A stretch of DNA of 64,000 nt, taken from positions 682,001-746,000 of the forward strand of contig CDRNVI010000053.1 of the NCBI GenBank assembly GCA_977017575.1, in the 5' to 3' direction. This document shows positions 1-11,175 of the stretch, piece after piece (the first letter of the stretch is position 1; each line of letters begins with the position of its first letter). The stretch comes from Paramoeba atlantica (lineage: Eukaryota > Discosea). The position numbers and the translations under genes are program-made. The notes under the pieces were generated by a model. That model was not told the origin of the DNA and searched no databases. It saw nothing but the letters and a program-made list of their open reading frames with translations.

Positions 1-144
1 GAACAAGATCTTGCGTGCTGGGAATATTAAAATCAATGCCAGCAATTGTAGTTTTTTCATTGCACCATCGCAGGTCAAATATGGCGCGTGAATAGGTTTC
101 GTCTTTGAAAACGGCCACACAAATATTTATTTACCCATAAATAT

Positions 145-480
145 TTATTTGCCCACACCTCGAACGACATCGGGTGCAACGGGTCTTAAAACACCGACGT
201 CTGAAAGTGTTTGCAAATGGTTTCGATAGTGAACAGAGTTCGGCGCGTCAAGCTCATTATGAACATCTTCGAATGGCCTAGTCGAGAGTAATTCTACAGC
301 TTGGCGCCCATAGGGGGTTTTTGTGAATAAAGCATGATGGACTTTCATTCCCCCAACATTTATCAATGGACATAGTGGGTCCCTATCGCTCGCGAATCCT
401 CCGCGAGAAGCATTCTCGTATAGCATTACGTCTTCGTAGCATTCTACATAGTGCTGCACAGTGGACACCACTCTATTCAC
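145..480 (-). CDS. unrecognised 111-residue ORF beside a recombinase relic
   Basis: An ATG-started open frame with no domain that I recognise. It lies about 140 bases downstream of the tyrosine-recombinase relic on the same strand and may belong to that mobile element. It could equally be a chance frame, as nothing else supports it. Confidence 0.2.
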   Translation of the reverse strand: MNRVVSTVQHYVECYEDVMLYENASRGGFASDRDPLCPLINVGGMKVHHALFTKTPYGRQAVELLSTRPFEDVHNELDAPNSVHYRNHLQTLSDVGVLRPVAPDVVRGVGK

Positions 481-615
481 CAGTTAGATCTGAACTGGTG
501 GGTAATACAGGCTATTACACAGTGGAGTCTAAAAACATTGTCATATCTAAAAGACATATTCTATATCCAAGCATATTTTTTTTTGAATTAAAAGACTTGT
601 TTGTAATGCGTTGCA

Positions 616-1574
616 TTAGGGCATAGAGTATTGCGTTACGGAATATTCAGACATCCACCGTCCACGACGAAGTCTAATTGATAAATCAACTCCTTGTCTT
701 TTCAGATGGCCTTCTCCATCATGGCGAAGACTGTGAAAGCTCCATTTTTGATGCGGGTTCCACTTTAGTTCCGATGCGACCGTATTGATTAATTTGTTTG
801 CCTTAACTTTGTTCCAATTAGAGAATAACAATATACATTGTATATACTATTGTTGTTTTGTAGGAGGTGCCGCAATAGAAGCTTGACCTCTGGCGCTTCT
901 ACAGTATCGACTTCATGGCGTTGACGAGCCTTTCCACCACGAATACGAATTATCGCCTCGTCCGCTATTTCAACATCGTCTCTACGGAGAGCATGTAACT
1001 GACTGTGCCGTAAGAGAGCGTAGAACGCAATCGCATACCCTTGAGCGTAAAAAAGTTCACCCATGTTGCTGTATGCGCGTGTTAATTCTCGAAGCTGTTC
1101 GTAAGTTATCGAGCCTCGGGGTTGGGGGTCCAAGCAGAGACGGCAGGCGCCTTTAAATCGCCTGCGAAAACGGAAAGATTGAGTACAACAGTTAAGATTG
1201 AGTCCAACAGTACAAATGGGCATATCCTCCAATTGACGCCACACCAGTGCCGCCCGAAATGATTCGAGGGTGGGGGCGCGGTAAAAACGAGAAACACTGA
1301 CACAAAATGCAAGAAATGTTTCCTCAGTAATATTTGAAACACCTTGCACATCGAGTAACTCCTCCAGGCGCGAAAAGTAAAATATTCGCTTTTGCGCGGT
1401 CCTTGGGGCTACAGAAAGTTGCGCAAGTCGAAGATGATCTTGATTATACAATGAGCGTTGGATTCCCGACCTAATTTGGGAATCGTTAACACGGCGTCGC
1501 CTATGAACAACCATCTGCTCCAAAAGCAAAAATAGGGACGAGAAAACTAAAATATATGAAATAAAGGAAAGCAC
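616..1574 (-). mobile_element. tyrosine-recombinase element relic (Crypton- or DIRS-type)
   Basis: Two adjoining minus-strand open frames carry pieces of a tyrosine recombinase. The upstream part has the helix around the first catalytic arginine region (LLRHSQLHALRRDDVEI). The downstream part has a HSLRH box followed by RGRW and a Tyr-bearing end, as expected for the second half of the catalytic core. Such recombinases occur in Crypton DNA transposons and in DIRS-like retroelements. No reverse transcriptase was seen next to it, so the class is open. The copy looks broken, with about one interruption in the core, and is treated as a fossil. Confidence 0.6.
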
Positions 1575-2100
1575 GTCGCGAATATGACGTCTAATGCGAC
1601 GCTCCTATTTTTTAAATTTCTATGCTCATTTTTATGAGCAGAAACTAGATAGTGCTCAAGATAAATCTAAAATGAGCTATAGTGTGAGCTTGCCGACTGA
1701 GAGTATATGGGGATGTATTGTGCTGAATGCTTCATTCATAAAAAAATCGCTGTACGGATAACTTGAGTATGCTTATAGCACAAGTGTTTATAATGATATG
1801 GCGTATAGCACTCTATATTGCGTATATTAATGAAATTTTTGCTCTTATATTTAAAAATACTTTTCCGTTATAAAGTATAATGCATAGAAATATTCGATGG
1901 AGTTCAACAAGTATTCGATGGTGTTCAACTCATGCTACTGATGTGTACTAGGTGAATGTATTCCGATAGTTTTTATTCCGAGTTGTTGTATAAATCCGAT
2001 TACTAATATTTCTACAAAAGAAAAATATTAAAAATATTAAAAAAAAAGAAAAACAGATTAAAATTAACGATAAAGATACAGTTTCTGTACCTTGTTGCTT
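1575..2100. other. AT-rich spacer, nothing recognised
   Basis: AT-rich stretch between the recombinase relic and the first LINE. It holds short A-runs and a near-duplicate phrase (gtattcgatggtgttcaact) at about 1893-1930. No coding region or RNA gene was seen. Confidence 0.5.
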
Positions 2101-2723
2101 TTCTTTCCTACTGACTTACAATACACCAATGAAAGACCCTCGGTCAGGGGGGAAACTGTGGTGTTGTCACTGTGGCACACGTTTTGTCCCACAGAGCCCC
2201 TCCCATCGCTTTCGCGGGAATTGCTCATCCAAATTCGTGTCTCCTCCCACACAACCTGCTATCAGGTCGTATCCGCCGCGCAAGGCTTTCGCACCGAAAT
2301 CACTTCCCTCCCGACGCCCGCAAGAAATCCTGTGTGGGCTGCTCCGCCCCTTTTTACCCAGCGAGACCGTACTTTCGGTGGTGCGAGCCTTGCTCGGTAT
2401 CACAATCGAACGCTTAGTCAGAATCCAAAACATGCGAAGTCCGCTCCTCCTCCTTTACCCCCGCGCGCCATTACTTTAGACGCTGCGATGAGTGTGACTT
2501 GCTACCCCCGCAGAAACGCACCATTGCTTCATCGTCGAAGCCCCCTCGTATCACCGCCTCCGCGAATCACATCCGTAGTGTGACCTCAAAACTTTCGCCG
2601 CAGTCCACCGCCCCCTCCAAGAGAACTTATCGGTGCACATATGCTCAAGCACTCGAGTCACATTTTGGCGAACGTCCGAAGCCCTCTTTCGCTCCAATGG
2701 GCTGAAATACAAGCGCGCCCAAA

Positions 2724-3143
2724 GTGGTGCGACACCGCGCACTTACTCTCGATGAGCGCTTCTCATTAATTGAAAAGGCTCAGAAGGAGTCTCGGCCCCA
2801 GGTTATGAAAAGAACTCGGACGCCTAATGATGGATTCCTGGCCTATATAGAAGCATGCTCGGAAGCACACGAGTTCTCCTCAGCCGTGGCACAGCTGCTT
2901 GTCCAGGAGGAATTGTCCCGACACAAGATTTACGTCGCCAATTTACAGGTCATAAAACAGTACCACATCGCCTTGACCCGTAAACTATCCATCACGAAAA
3001 AGCTGGGGCACGTATGCTCCACATGCAGCAAGCAATTCATGGACGCTTCACTCCTCCACGAACACCAACGAACCCATCTTGAACATGACATTAAAAAGGC
3101 CTTCCGATTAGCTTTGGAAAGAGAGAAGACCCTCCTAGAATAA
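2724..3143 (+). pseudogene. LINE N-terminal fragment with C2H2 zinc finger
   Basis: Fragment of 139 residues of the LINE protein. A C2H2 finger lies near residues 93-113 (CSTCSKQF, then HEHQRTH). In R2-type elements such N-terminal fingers bind the DNA target. The frame closes at 3143 and the element continues in another frame. It starts with a non-ATG or internal codon and is not an independent gene. Confidence 0.6.
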
Positions 3144-3395
3144 AGTAAAGCCTTTGAGACCGTCCTGTTGCCCATGGCCCGGTACTCGGGCCTGCCTCAC
3201 GACAGCCCCGATTCCCCTCTCGAGAAATTTCCGATATCCCCATAGAGGAGTGGATGTACGACGACGACAACGAGCGGGAACCGGGAGACACTAGTATAGA
3301 TGTACGCCTGTGCTTTTCCCCGGACTCCGCTGCAAGTATACAGATAAAACAAATATCTCCCAGCCATTCCCTACAATTCGTCCGCGACAGGGTCT

Positions 3396-4172
3396 TTGAA
3401 CACCGGTCTGCGCAACGAACTCGTGACCCTCTGCGAAACTCACTCCGGAAACAGCTTTGACCTAGACTGTGCCATTGGACAACTTCCCGCCGGTACCTCT
3501 GTGAGCGCAGCGCTTCAATGCGCTTCCCAACCTAGCACGATCCCTCGCCACAGGACCGCAGTCTTTAGCTATCCCACGGGACGCACCCTTATCGTCATCC
3601 CCAAGATCACACCCCCCGACCGGTATCACTTTGCCCTTTGCAACCAAATCGGGATCGACACGGAATTTGCCTCTGCCTGGAGAGAGATTCCCTCCCAGGA
3701 CGGACCGCTTTGGTGTTACGCCCCAGCCGAAGGCCTGATTGCCAAATCTGGATGGAGTAAAACGCAGATAGATATCGGTCTTATGCGAGGGGGGGTGGAG
3801 GGGAACCCGGGCCCTCGAAACCCTTGTCCACACTTGTTCAGATTTAAATTTTCTCCGAAAACACAGAACACGTTGCTCCCCCAAGCATTACGCAACCCAA
3901 TTTCCTTTTTTCCCTCCTCGTCGCTCTCCTCCGAAACGGGATGGAGCCGAATGTGCATGAAAACTGAACTTTTTCGGGGCGGGGTGGAACAAAACCAGGA
4001 CCCAACACCTCGTACTCGGCTAAACGATCACTTCTCCTTCAATCTAACGACCGTTCTGCAACCCCCTTTTCCAGCTGGCATCAAGATGAAACCCGGGAAT
4101 GTCCTGCCGAAGGCTGTTCCTGGAAAACGACTTCTCACGGCGGCCATTGGAAGGCCTTTTTCAAGCACGTAG
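3396..4172 (+). pseudogene. LINE middle fragment with 2A-like motif
   Basis: 258-residue open frame in the LINE. At 3789-3815 it reads GGVEGNPGP, close to the 2A ribosome-skipping consensus D(V/I)ExNPGP but with G in place of the usual D. About 185 bases further, RGGVEQNQDP looks like a second, decayed copy. 2A sequences are known in LINEs such as trypanosome L1Tc, where they separate the N-terminal part from the rest. Here the motif would release the zinc-finger leader from the RT part. Activity is uncertain because the D is missing and the element is broken. Confidence 0.5.
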
Positions 4173-4294
4173 CGACTCGACACGGAGAAACCATCCCGGA
4201 GGATTGGTGGACCCTGCAGGGACGCTTCCTTTGCACCTCATGCGGACGAAACTATGATCTGGGAAAAAAAGACTCCCACCCAGGTACGTGCAGA

Positions 4295-4792
4295 GTGATC
4301 GATCTCGGCTCCCGCCCTATCATACATCCCCCTGGTACACCATCGGACACTTCCAGTTTCGCCGACGAAAATGCGGTTCCCATCCCGGCGCAGGAAATAG
4401 AAGTCTCGGCCGTGCTGCCCTCCCTCGCTGAAATATGCTCTATCCCCATCAACACCTCCAAAAATGTCCCAGCCCGATGCCGCCAGCAATGGGCAGTTGT
4501 TCTCACCGGGGCTCTGTACGAGGTTGTGAATGACAACACAACCACTTCCTGGACGCTACTTGCAATGCTGCCAAAACGCGTGCTCCCCGCTCCCTATCGA
4601 GGAGGGCGGAAAGGGTTTACATCCTACACTAACTTCGTCAAACAGCGTTTACAACTTTGGCAAGCTCGTGATTTTTCCACCCTCTGGAGAGGTGCTGTCA
4701 ATGGCCTCCAAAAGAAGCGCTCGATGCGCACCCGGGAAGGAATCGACGAAGAGACCCGGTCAGCCGTCCGTGCGGAACTCCTGGCACGATAA
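4295..4792 (+). pseudogene. LINE pre-RT fragment
   Basis: 165 residues that match the conserved stretch before the RT in this LINE group: a Q-W pair, the phrase LAMLPKRVL, then a run with R...LW. The frame closes at 4792 and the RT reopens in another frame from about 4811, so a frameshift separates them. Confidence 0.5.
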
Positions 4793-4810
4793 AGCGAATT
4801 TTCCAGAGCC

Positions 4811-6094
4811 ATGACTGCGCTAACTGCATCACCTTTAGCACCGAATTCGCCCGAAACACTGTCCAAGCTGCAGGACAAGCACCCCAGTCGTCTCCCGCCG
4901 CCTACTTTCACCCAAACTTTCACTCCAGAGAAATCACATAGCCCCCTACAGCTCTCAGAAAAAGAAGTCGAGATGGCGATTAAAGCTTTTCACCGAGGTT
5001 CGTCGGGAGGTGCCATGGGACTTCGACCAGAACATCTCCGGGAGGCCTTTCTGGTGAATGCCGACTCTAGAGCTAAACCCTTAGCAGCCATTACTGAACT
5101 CGTAAATCTTCTTCTAGCTGGGAAAGCAAATCCCGCTTGTCAACAGTTTTTCGCAGGTGCCCGCCTGTGCGCGCTCCAGAAAGGCGCACACGACGTTCGC
5201 CCCATAGCCGTCGGGGAAACGATCCGCCGCCTCGCCAGCAAAGGGGCCTGTGCCGCGGTAAAATCTAAAGCACGCTCTCTTTTCCAGGGACAACAGTTCG
5301 GAGTAGTCACCGCAGCGGGCTCAGAAATAATCATACACCTCTGTAGGCGAACAATAGCTGCACACGCCGACGAGCCCTATTTTGCTCTAGGGAAGATAGA
5401 CTTATCCAACGCCTTCAACAACGTATCTGGAACTGCTTTTCTTTCCTTGACACTCCAGCACTTTCCTGACCTGTACAAGTGGGTCGAATGGTGCCATGAA
5501 ACCGAAAGCTGCCTTACATACGGATCGCAGACCATCCCTTCTGCAGAAGGGGTACAACAGGGGGACCCCCTTGGACCTCTTTTATTCTCCCTGGCTATAC
5601 AATACTTGGCGACATCAGTCATTAATGAGCTCCCTGAAGAACTCCCCCTCCACGTCTGGTACCTCGACGACGGGGTACTGGCCGGCAAAGCTTCGCTGAT
5701 CCGGCATGCCCTCGACGTTATAGCGCACGAAGGAAAATAGTTTGGTCTCTTCCTAAACTCAACGAAATGCGAAATAGTGTTGAGCTCCTCCTCTGCGAGC
5801 TCCGCCACTTTATTTCCGGACATCCCCAGTTCAAGGATCCACCTCGACGGCAACTTCGACATCCTTGGGAGCCCAGTAGGATCAGAGCCGCATTGTTATG
5901 AGTTCCTCTCCAAGCAAGCGCTGGAACCCGCACAAGCCTCCCTGAGGGCTATAAAGAAAGTCACGGACCCCCAAGTCGCCCTGTCCCTGATACGGCAATG
6001 TTCCGGTTTCTGCCAGTTAGTCTTCTCCCTTCGTACTGCACCTCCACTATTCCTTTCAGAGCTTTGTTCGCGACTCGAAGCCTCGGTCCTCTAA
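4811..6094 (+). pseudogene. LINE reverse transcriptase, interrupted by one in-frame stop
   Basis: The frame 4811-5740 holds RT boxes: the LRPEHLREAF region, FALGKIDLSNAFNNV (palm box A), EGVQQGDPLGPLLFSLAIQ (box B) and WYLDDG (box C with the catalytic DD). The same frame continues after the TAG at 5738-5740 to 6094 with the thumb region. YLDD instead of YADD/FADD is seen in several RLE-type LINEs. No host neighbour depends on it. Confidence 0.8.
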
Positions 6095-6374
6095 GCTCTC
6101 GAAGACGCCATATGCACGCTAAACCCTTGTAGTCGAGCTCAAGCTCAGCGTAAAAAACGACACGGAGGTTTTGGGTTACACTCAACTTCCCTCCATGCAT
6201 GCGCCGCTTACGTTACCTCTGTAGCCTTCGCCGCGCAACAAGACTACTGGGACCCGGCAGAAGCAGATGGCTTCTGCGAGGCTGCGTCACGCGTTAACTT
6301 CTTAGCGGGTTCACCCATCATCAACTCCGTCACGGTCCAGCTCCTACAGTCCTCGGACCCCGACCTTCCCTCTA

Positions 6375-7013
6375 TTGGCCCCAAGTCAACATGACCTCAC
6401 CAAAGCTATCGCGGCCCATGAATTTCACCTCGCATACAACGTCGCTGACGCACACAAACGAGTAAGATGGATTTCGCAGTCCGGAGAGGGTGCATCAAAC
6501 TGGCTGTTTGCCTTACCGTCGAAGGAGATGGGGTACGCCTTTACGCCCACGGAGTTTCGTGCACTGGCCCGCTGGTGGTTGGGGGCCGACGTGTACCACG
6601 AATCCCGGCCATGCCCCATAGACAAATGTCCTCAGCCCCTGGGAACGGATGGGAGTCACGCCCTTGTCTGCAAGAGCGGTTACGGGTTAATTTCCCGTCA
6701 CAACGCGCTTGCGGAACATTTCTGCGACGTGTGCAGCAAGGCACACCTCGCCCCACAACGAGAAAAAAGCCTGGGGAACTACAGCCCGGGTGGCGGCCTT
6801 ACCAGGCCCGCGGACATTTTCCTGCCGAACTTTGGCTTGGCGACCTCTCTGGTGTTAGACTTCTGTGTGATACACGTTAGACCAATTATACGGACGTGGT
6901 GCGAGGTGCTAACGTGGGAAAAGCAGGATGTTTCGCCGAGAGGTACGCCTCCGAGCACAAAAGTTCGGAGCGTCTGGAGGCGGAGTCCGCGGGGCACAAA
7001 TTCACCGCAATAG
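6375..7013 (+). pseudogene. LINE C-terminal zinc knuckle and restriction-like endonuclease
   Basis: 212 residues. FTPTEFRALARWWLG is followed by a CCHC knuckle (CPIDKCPQ...SHALVC), a conserved RHN, and RPADIF with VLDF, which fit the PD-(D/E)xK-like endonuclease of R2-group LINEs that nicks the target. It is shifted in frame from the RT. A second version of this domain starts about 230 bases downstream. Confidence 0.75.
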
Positions 7014-7199
7014 CGGTGGAGTCCTTCGGATCCTGGTCCGACAGTGCCATGGGCATCTTGCGCCAGGTGGTCGAACGTCGCTCTGCAGCATCCCAGGGTA
7101 CCCTCTCTCCATTACGCACGTAATGGCGAGGAAAGTAGGGAAAGTTCGAAGTTGAAAGTTGTAATACTCTAAAAAAAAACAAGCACACGTGCAAGATGG

Positions 7200-8560
7200 A
7201 TATCAGAGTCCTGAAAAGGTGCCGGGAGCTGGGCTTTCGTGACTCCTTCGCGGACCAAGGGATACGTTTTCACTCCCACAGAGTTCCGTACCTTATCCCG
7301 CTGGTGGTTGGGCATGGATGTCTATCCAGAGGATCGACCTTGTCCAGCAAAAGGATGTGACTTACCACTCCTAAAAAATGGGGAACACGCTCTGATTTGT
7401 AAGAACGGGCACGGTCTCATCACCCGCCACAATGCGGTCTGCCAACAGTTCACCTCCCTCTGCAGCAAGGCCAATATGGCTCCGCAAAGGGAAAAAAGTC
7501 TCGGAAATCGGGGACCCGGAGGAGGTCTCACCAGACCAGGCGATGTTTTTCTTCCCAACTATGAACCGGGAGGTGGCGTGGTTCTAGACTTCGCAGTCAC
7601 TCACGCACAGCAATTGAAGTATTTGGACTCAGTCCGTAATGCTAGCTGGGTGGCTGCGGGGCCTTTTGCTGAACACTTCTCTGAAACGAAAGGGAAACAG
7701 CGCCAGGAAGCGGAAGCGGAAGCGGAAGCGGCTCAGTTACTGTTCACAGCCATGGTTGTTGAGTCCTTCGGCTCATGGAGCAGAAGTACCTTGACGGTCC
7801 TGTGGAAGGTGGGAGCGTTACGTGCCAACGCGTCGAACGGTCTTTTGACACACTCAGGCACGAAACATCCTCTTGCAAGAGCTTAATATCACGTTGATGC
7901 GTTCCCAGGCTTGGATGATGGTCTCCAGGATAGTTGTCAGTGACCCTAACGCCCCCCTTGAAGGCGCTTAGGGGCATGGCGAAGGCGCCATGCGCAGGGC
8001 CACACACCGCTGGCCCGGATGCTGGTCGAGTCGACAGAGTCTATTCTCACGCCTAGTCGGTCAGGGCTAGGTACCCCAAGTGAGGTAGTACACTGGTAGT
8101 GAATCTCCTCCCCGTCGGCCAGCATCCTGTTTCGCGACCGTGTCGCTGTCGACACAGGCCCGCGCCTGCGCCCTCCCATATAACAAGGGAAGGGTTCCCA
8201 AGTCAGGCCGTGGAGAGGTCGAAATAGCAAGCAACACCACGGAATAGCAAGCACACCACGCGCTGTAGATCCAGGCGCGGCACTTGCAGCCGCGATTTCC
8301 AAGAGCGGTTCGGTCGCTATTTATGTTTTTACAAACTCCGTGGCTTGCGGGAGTAGCTGGAGAAGGTCCTCCCGAACAGTCACTCCCAAGCGCTTTAGGG
8401 TGCATACTCCGCGAAAAGCAGATCAAGAGATGCAGCTGTGCTGCCTGGCATAAGTTCTGGAAGAGCTTCGCTCATAAGATAAGGTTAACAGATGATATAT
8501 ACGTATTAGAAGCTACGGATAAGTGCAAGTCTCGCTTTTGTAGACGCATATAGAAGTCGA
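7200..8560 (+). mobile_element. 5'-truncated second LINE (RLE domain and 3' tail)
   Basis: The open frame 7239-7886 repeats the C-terminal domain of the upstream LINE: FTPTEFRTLSRWWLG, the knuckle CPAKGCDL...EHALIC, RHN, RPGDVF and VVLDF. By eye about two thirds of residues match the first copy, so this is a related family and not a recent duplicate. Only the 3' part is present, as expected for incomplete reverse transcription. The following 0.65 kb up to about 8560 is GC-rich, has no reading frame that I trust and is probably its 3' UTR. The right end is a guess. Confidence 0.65.
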
Positions 8561-8867
8561 GATGCTCATGTGATTACTGTGTAACAGTATGAAAAGTTTT
8601 GTTAACGTTCTAAAATAGAATAACGCATATTAGTTTACATAAACCATCCGCAACTTTTCGCTATTCGTCAATCATTTCAGTGGAGCACATACATGTATAC
8701 ATCTATGTACTGTAGGCTCTCTCACTGTGGTTTGTTAGGTCACGATAGACCATACGGCAAAGGGAAGTGACAGTGAGTACATTTTTCTTCTGAACCTGCA
8801 GGTTTCTGAAACGGTTTTCTAACATTGCATACCAGTATCTAGTTTGGACCTTTTAACATTCCGTTTT

Positions 8868-9085
8868 AAGGAGTCTTTTCTCCACTCGCCCCGTGGTCAC
8901 ACCTTCTTCACTCGTATTCAGTGAGAGGCATATTCTAAGGAGTCTGTGCTCCACGCGCTCCGTGGCGCATCTTCTTCACTCGTATTCAGTGAGAGGCATA
9001 TTCTAAGGAGTCTGTGCTCCACGCGCTCCGTGGCGCACCTTCTTCACTCGTATTCACTGAGAGGCATATTCTAATAAGTCTCCGC
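8868..9085. repeat. tandem repeat, three units of about 68 bp
   Basis: Units begin at about 8868, 8937 and 9005, each aaggagtct...ctccacgcgctccgtgg...cttcttcactcgtattca...gagaggcatattct. A fourth start at 9073 is cut short. Units two and three are nearly identical; the first is more diverged. Confidence 0.85.
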
Positions 9086-9354
9086 TGTACACGCCCGGTA
9101 TAAATTCAACGTATAGAAAAAAAGGAAGACGTATCGCGCATGCGCTGCGTCCCCAGGGCTCACGTCCGACCTTTGCCCGTTGCAGGAAGTGCGCGTGACT
9201 GCCCGGAGTCGGTACTAGTCAAGCATTACTTCCCTGGAACTGCTATCTTATCGATAGTACGCCGACCTTCATTAGACAAAAATAGAGAAAAAAATAGAGA
9301 GAAAAAACAGAGACAGAAAAGGAACCGGTCGTATTGAAATTTTATGAAAAAATA

Positions 9355-9461
9355 CTGATCCCCCACTTAAGAGTCCGGACAATTGTGAGCCCCCGCTTAA
9401 GAGTCCAAATGCCCAAAATCGGCGAAAATGCCCAAAATCGACTCTTAAGTAAGGGGGACAG
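9355..9461. mobile_element. 107-bp TA-flanked MITE (mariner-like ends)
   Basis: Ends are CTGATCCCCCACTTAAGAGT and, on the other strand, CTGTCCCCCTTACTTAAGAG, flanked by TA on both sides (9353-9354 and 9462-9463). TA target duplications are the hallmark of Tc1/mariner elements. Related ends occur at 53523-54337. Confidence 0.65.
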
Positions 9462-9463
9462 TA

Positions 9464-10097
9464 CCAGAATTTAAGGTAATATACCCCAATTCATGCCATA
9501 TTGTTACAGTTTTGGACGTATGAAGTGCGCTAAAGAGGAAATAATGTCTGTTTTGAAGAGATCTCGGCAGGGGCTCCCGCGGAAAAATATTGCAAGCAAC
9601 TGAAATATCGCATTGTGGAATCTTGTGTCGACCTAAAAAGTCAATTTTGACTGAAATTGTGGAACCTTCTGTCGGCCTAAAAAGTCAGTTTTGACGGAAA
9701 CTTTTGTTGGAGAAGACGGAAAGGATGGGTCAGAAGAAGAGAATATTAGTAATATTCTAATATTATATTACTACAACTTCTACAATCTATTAAGATTAGA
9801 CGGTCAGCGCCAGTACTACCGGAAAGATGGCTGTTTCAGAGAAGACCACAAGGAGGTCCCGACCATTCTTTCTCATGCTGAGTGTGTCCGGCATCAGTGA
9901 AATTTACTTAGTAATTTACTTATCAAATTACTTAGTAATTTGATTATAAAAATAATCAAATCTTTCTTAAATACAGGTCTTACTATCATACCAAAGTAGA
10001 TACTATAATCTATCCAATTATCTTTATCTCACGAAGAAAATACCAAAAGGGATTGTATCCTTTTCCCCCTTTACATAATGCCCATGCACTGTGCTAA
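9464..10097. other. spacer with a 44-bp direct repeat
   Basis: Two 44-base units (from 9615 and 9659) with the core gtcgacctaaaaagtcaa / gtcggcctaaaaagtcag. The rest is AT-rich. A 69-residue open frame at 9691-9900 overlaps the repeat and shows nothing protein-like. Confidence 0.5.
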
Positions 10098-11014
10098 TTT
10101 CTTTTTTAGGCTCTTCGTTAAACGCGGTGGTTGCTTTCAACTTAGAAGTCACTCATGCTGCCCGCTTCGCGTTGAAAACTACCGCCGCGTTTAACGAAGA
10201 GCCTAAAAAAGAAAATTTAGCCTGGAAAACGGAAAGATTATAGCCAAAAATAGCCGAATTTCGGGTAGAAATGGGGTGATTTTCGCGTATTTTTGCTCTC
10301 AGAGCACTAAATCCGACATTTGCGCGTGGGAAATCACTCGCAGGCATGAATGAAAGCCTACCGAACTTCTATTGGGTAGAGAATGCGACTCCAACCATAC
10401 CATTCTTTCGACACAAAAATGCCCCTTTAGGTCCGAAAAATACTTTTTCACCTTTTTTAGTCAAAAATGGGTCATTTTGGGGGGCGCACCACAGTTCGAA
10501 GAAGTGATACCTTGCGAAAACAACTGCGTAGAAAGCTAGTGTAGGTCCCAAACTATCAAAATACAATAGGGGAAACGATTTTGGAAAAATATTTTTTTTG
10601 TCATTTTTTTCGCCAAGTTGAAATTTTTTTCAAAAAAAAATTTCCGAAAAAATCCGAACTTGGCGGACCCGTCCTGCGGATACGCGGGGGGGTCACCCCC
10701 GGGTAGGGGGGTGGAAAATGCGCGCCAAGACCCCGGCTACCCTTTCTGCGGTTTTTTTTCGAAAACTAATTTTTTCGAAAAAATTTGCTCGACCATGCCC
10801 CCCCCCCTGGACCCCCCCCCTGGACCCCTCCCATGGACCCCCCCCATGGACCCCCCATTTTTTTCAAAAATTTTTTTCAGTTTTGGACCACCGGAGCCCC
10901 CTTTTATATTTTTTTCTTCTATTATATTACTGTGTTCCTCTTTATATTTTCACTGTTTTTGTTCACTTTTTTTTCAATAATCGAGTGTAGAGCGGTAGTT
11001 TTACAACCGCCGCA
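10098..11014 (+). repeat. foldback-type dispersed repeat, copy A
   Basis: Starts with a large hairpin: arms 10098-10141 and 10171-10214, three mismatches, 29-base loop, core GGCTCTTCGTTAAACGCGG. About 0.7 kb of non-coding sequence follows. The other end (about 10991-11014) is a small palindrome GCGGTAGTTTTACAACCGCC whose core resembles the hairpin arms. The reverse complement of the whole unit recurs at 52094-53138, with shorter copies at 13808 and 27252. Open frames inside are composition artefacts (proline and phenylalanine runs). Confidence 0.8.
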
Positions 11015-11175
11015 ATGTTAAGAAGTTAATAATTCACCCGATTTTCACCATTTGCTACACACTCTTGCATCCCTCTTTAAAAGGAGTCAACTACTGTTTG
11101 AGCCAGCTCACGCGCTTTTGGACTCCTCAAAAATTCTTCAGATACTACCTGGATAATCTCGGATTGCGTATTCGG

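Larger units (their letters stand above)
2110..7165 (+). mobile_element. R2-type LINE (zinc fingers, 2A-like motif, RT, RLE), decayed
   Basis: A GC-richer block of about 5 kb encoding, in order: several CxxC-type zinc knuckles (2129-2530, for example LWCCHCGTRF), a C2H2 finger (HVCSTCSKQF...HQRTH, about 2995-3080), a 2A-like GVEGNPGP motif, a further finger (FLCTSCGRNY, about 4210-4290), a reverse transcriptase with boxes VQQGDPLGPLLF and YLDD, and a C-terminal CCHC knuckle plus restriction-like endonuclease. This order is that of RLE-encoding LINEs (R2, NeSL and CRE group). The frame is broken: pieces lie in different frames and an in-frame TAG at 5738-5740 follows the RT palm, so the copy is inactive. 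A short A-run near 7172 may mark the 3' end. The exact 5' end is unknown. Confidence 0.8.

Noticed and set aside
8868-9085. CRISPR-like array
   Set aside because: Units are contiguous tandem repeats without unique spacers, and the genome is eukaryotic.
10153-10566. Minus-strand frames (64 and 65 codons) repeated almost exactly at 52672-53083
   Set aside because: Conservation is due to the DNA repeat itself; no family match and no start context. Treated as part of the foldback-type repeat.
10618-11021. Overlapping open frames of 78-120 codons with proline and phenylalanine runs
   Set aside because: They lie in a non-coding dispersed repeat; the same frames appear in inverted copy B and only reflect C-runs and T-runs.
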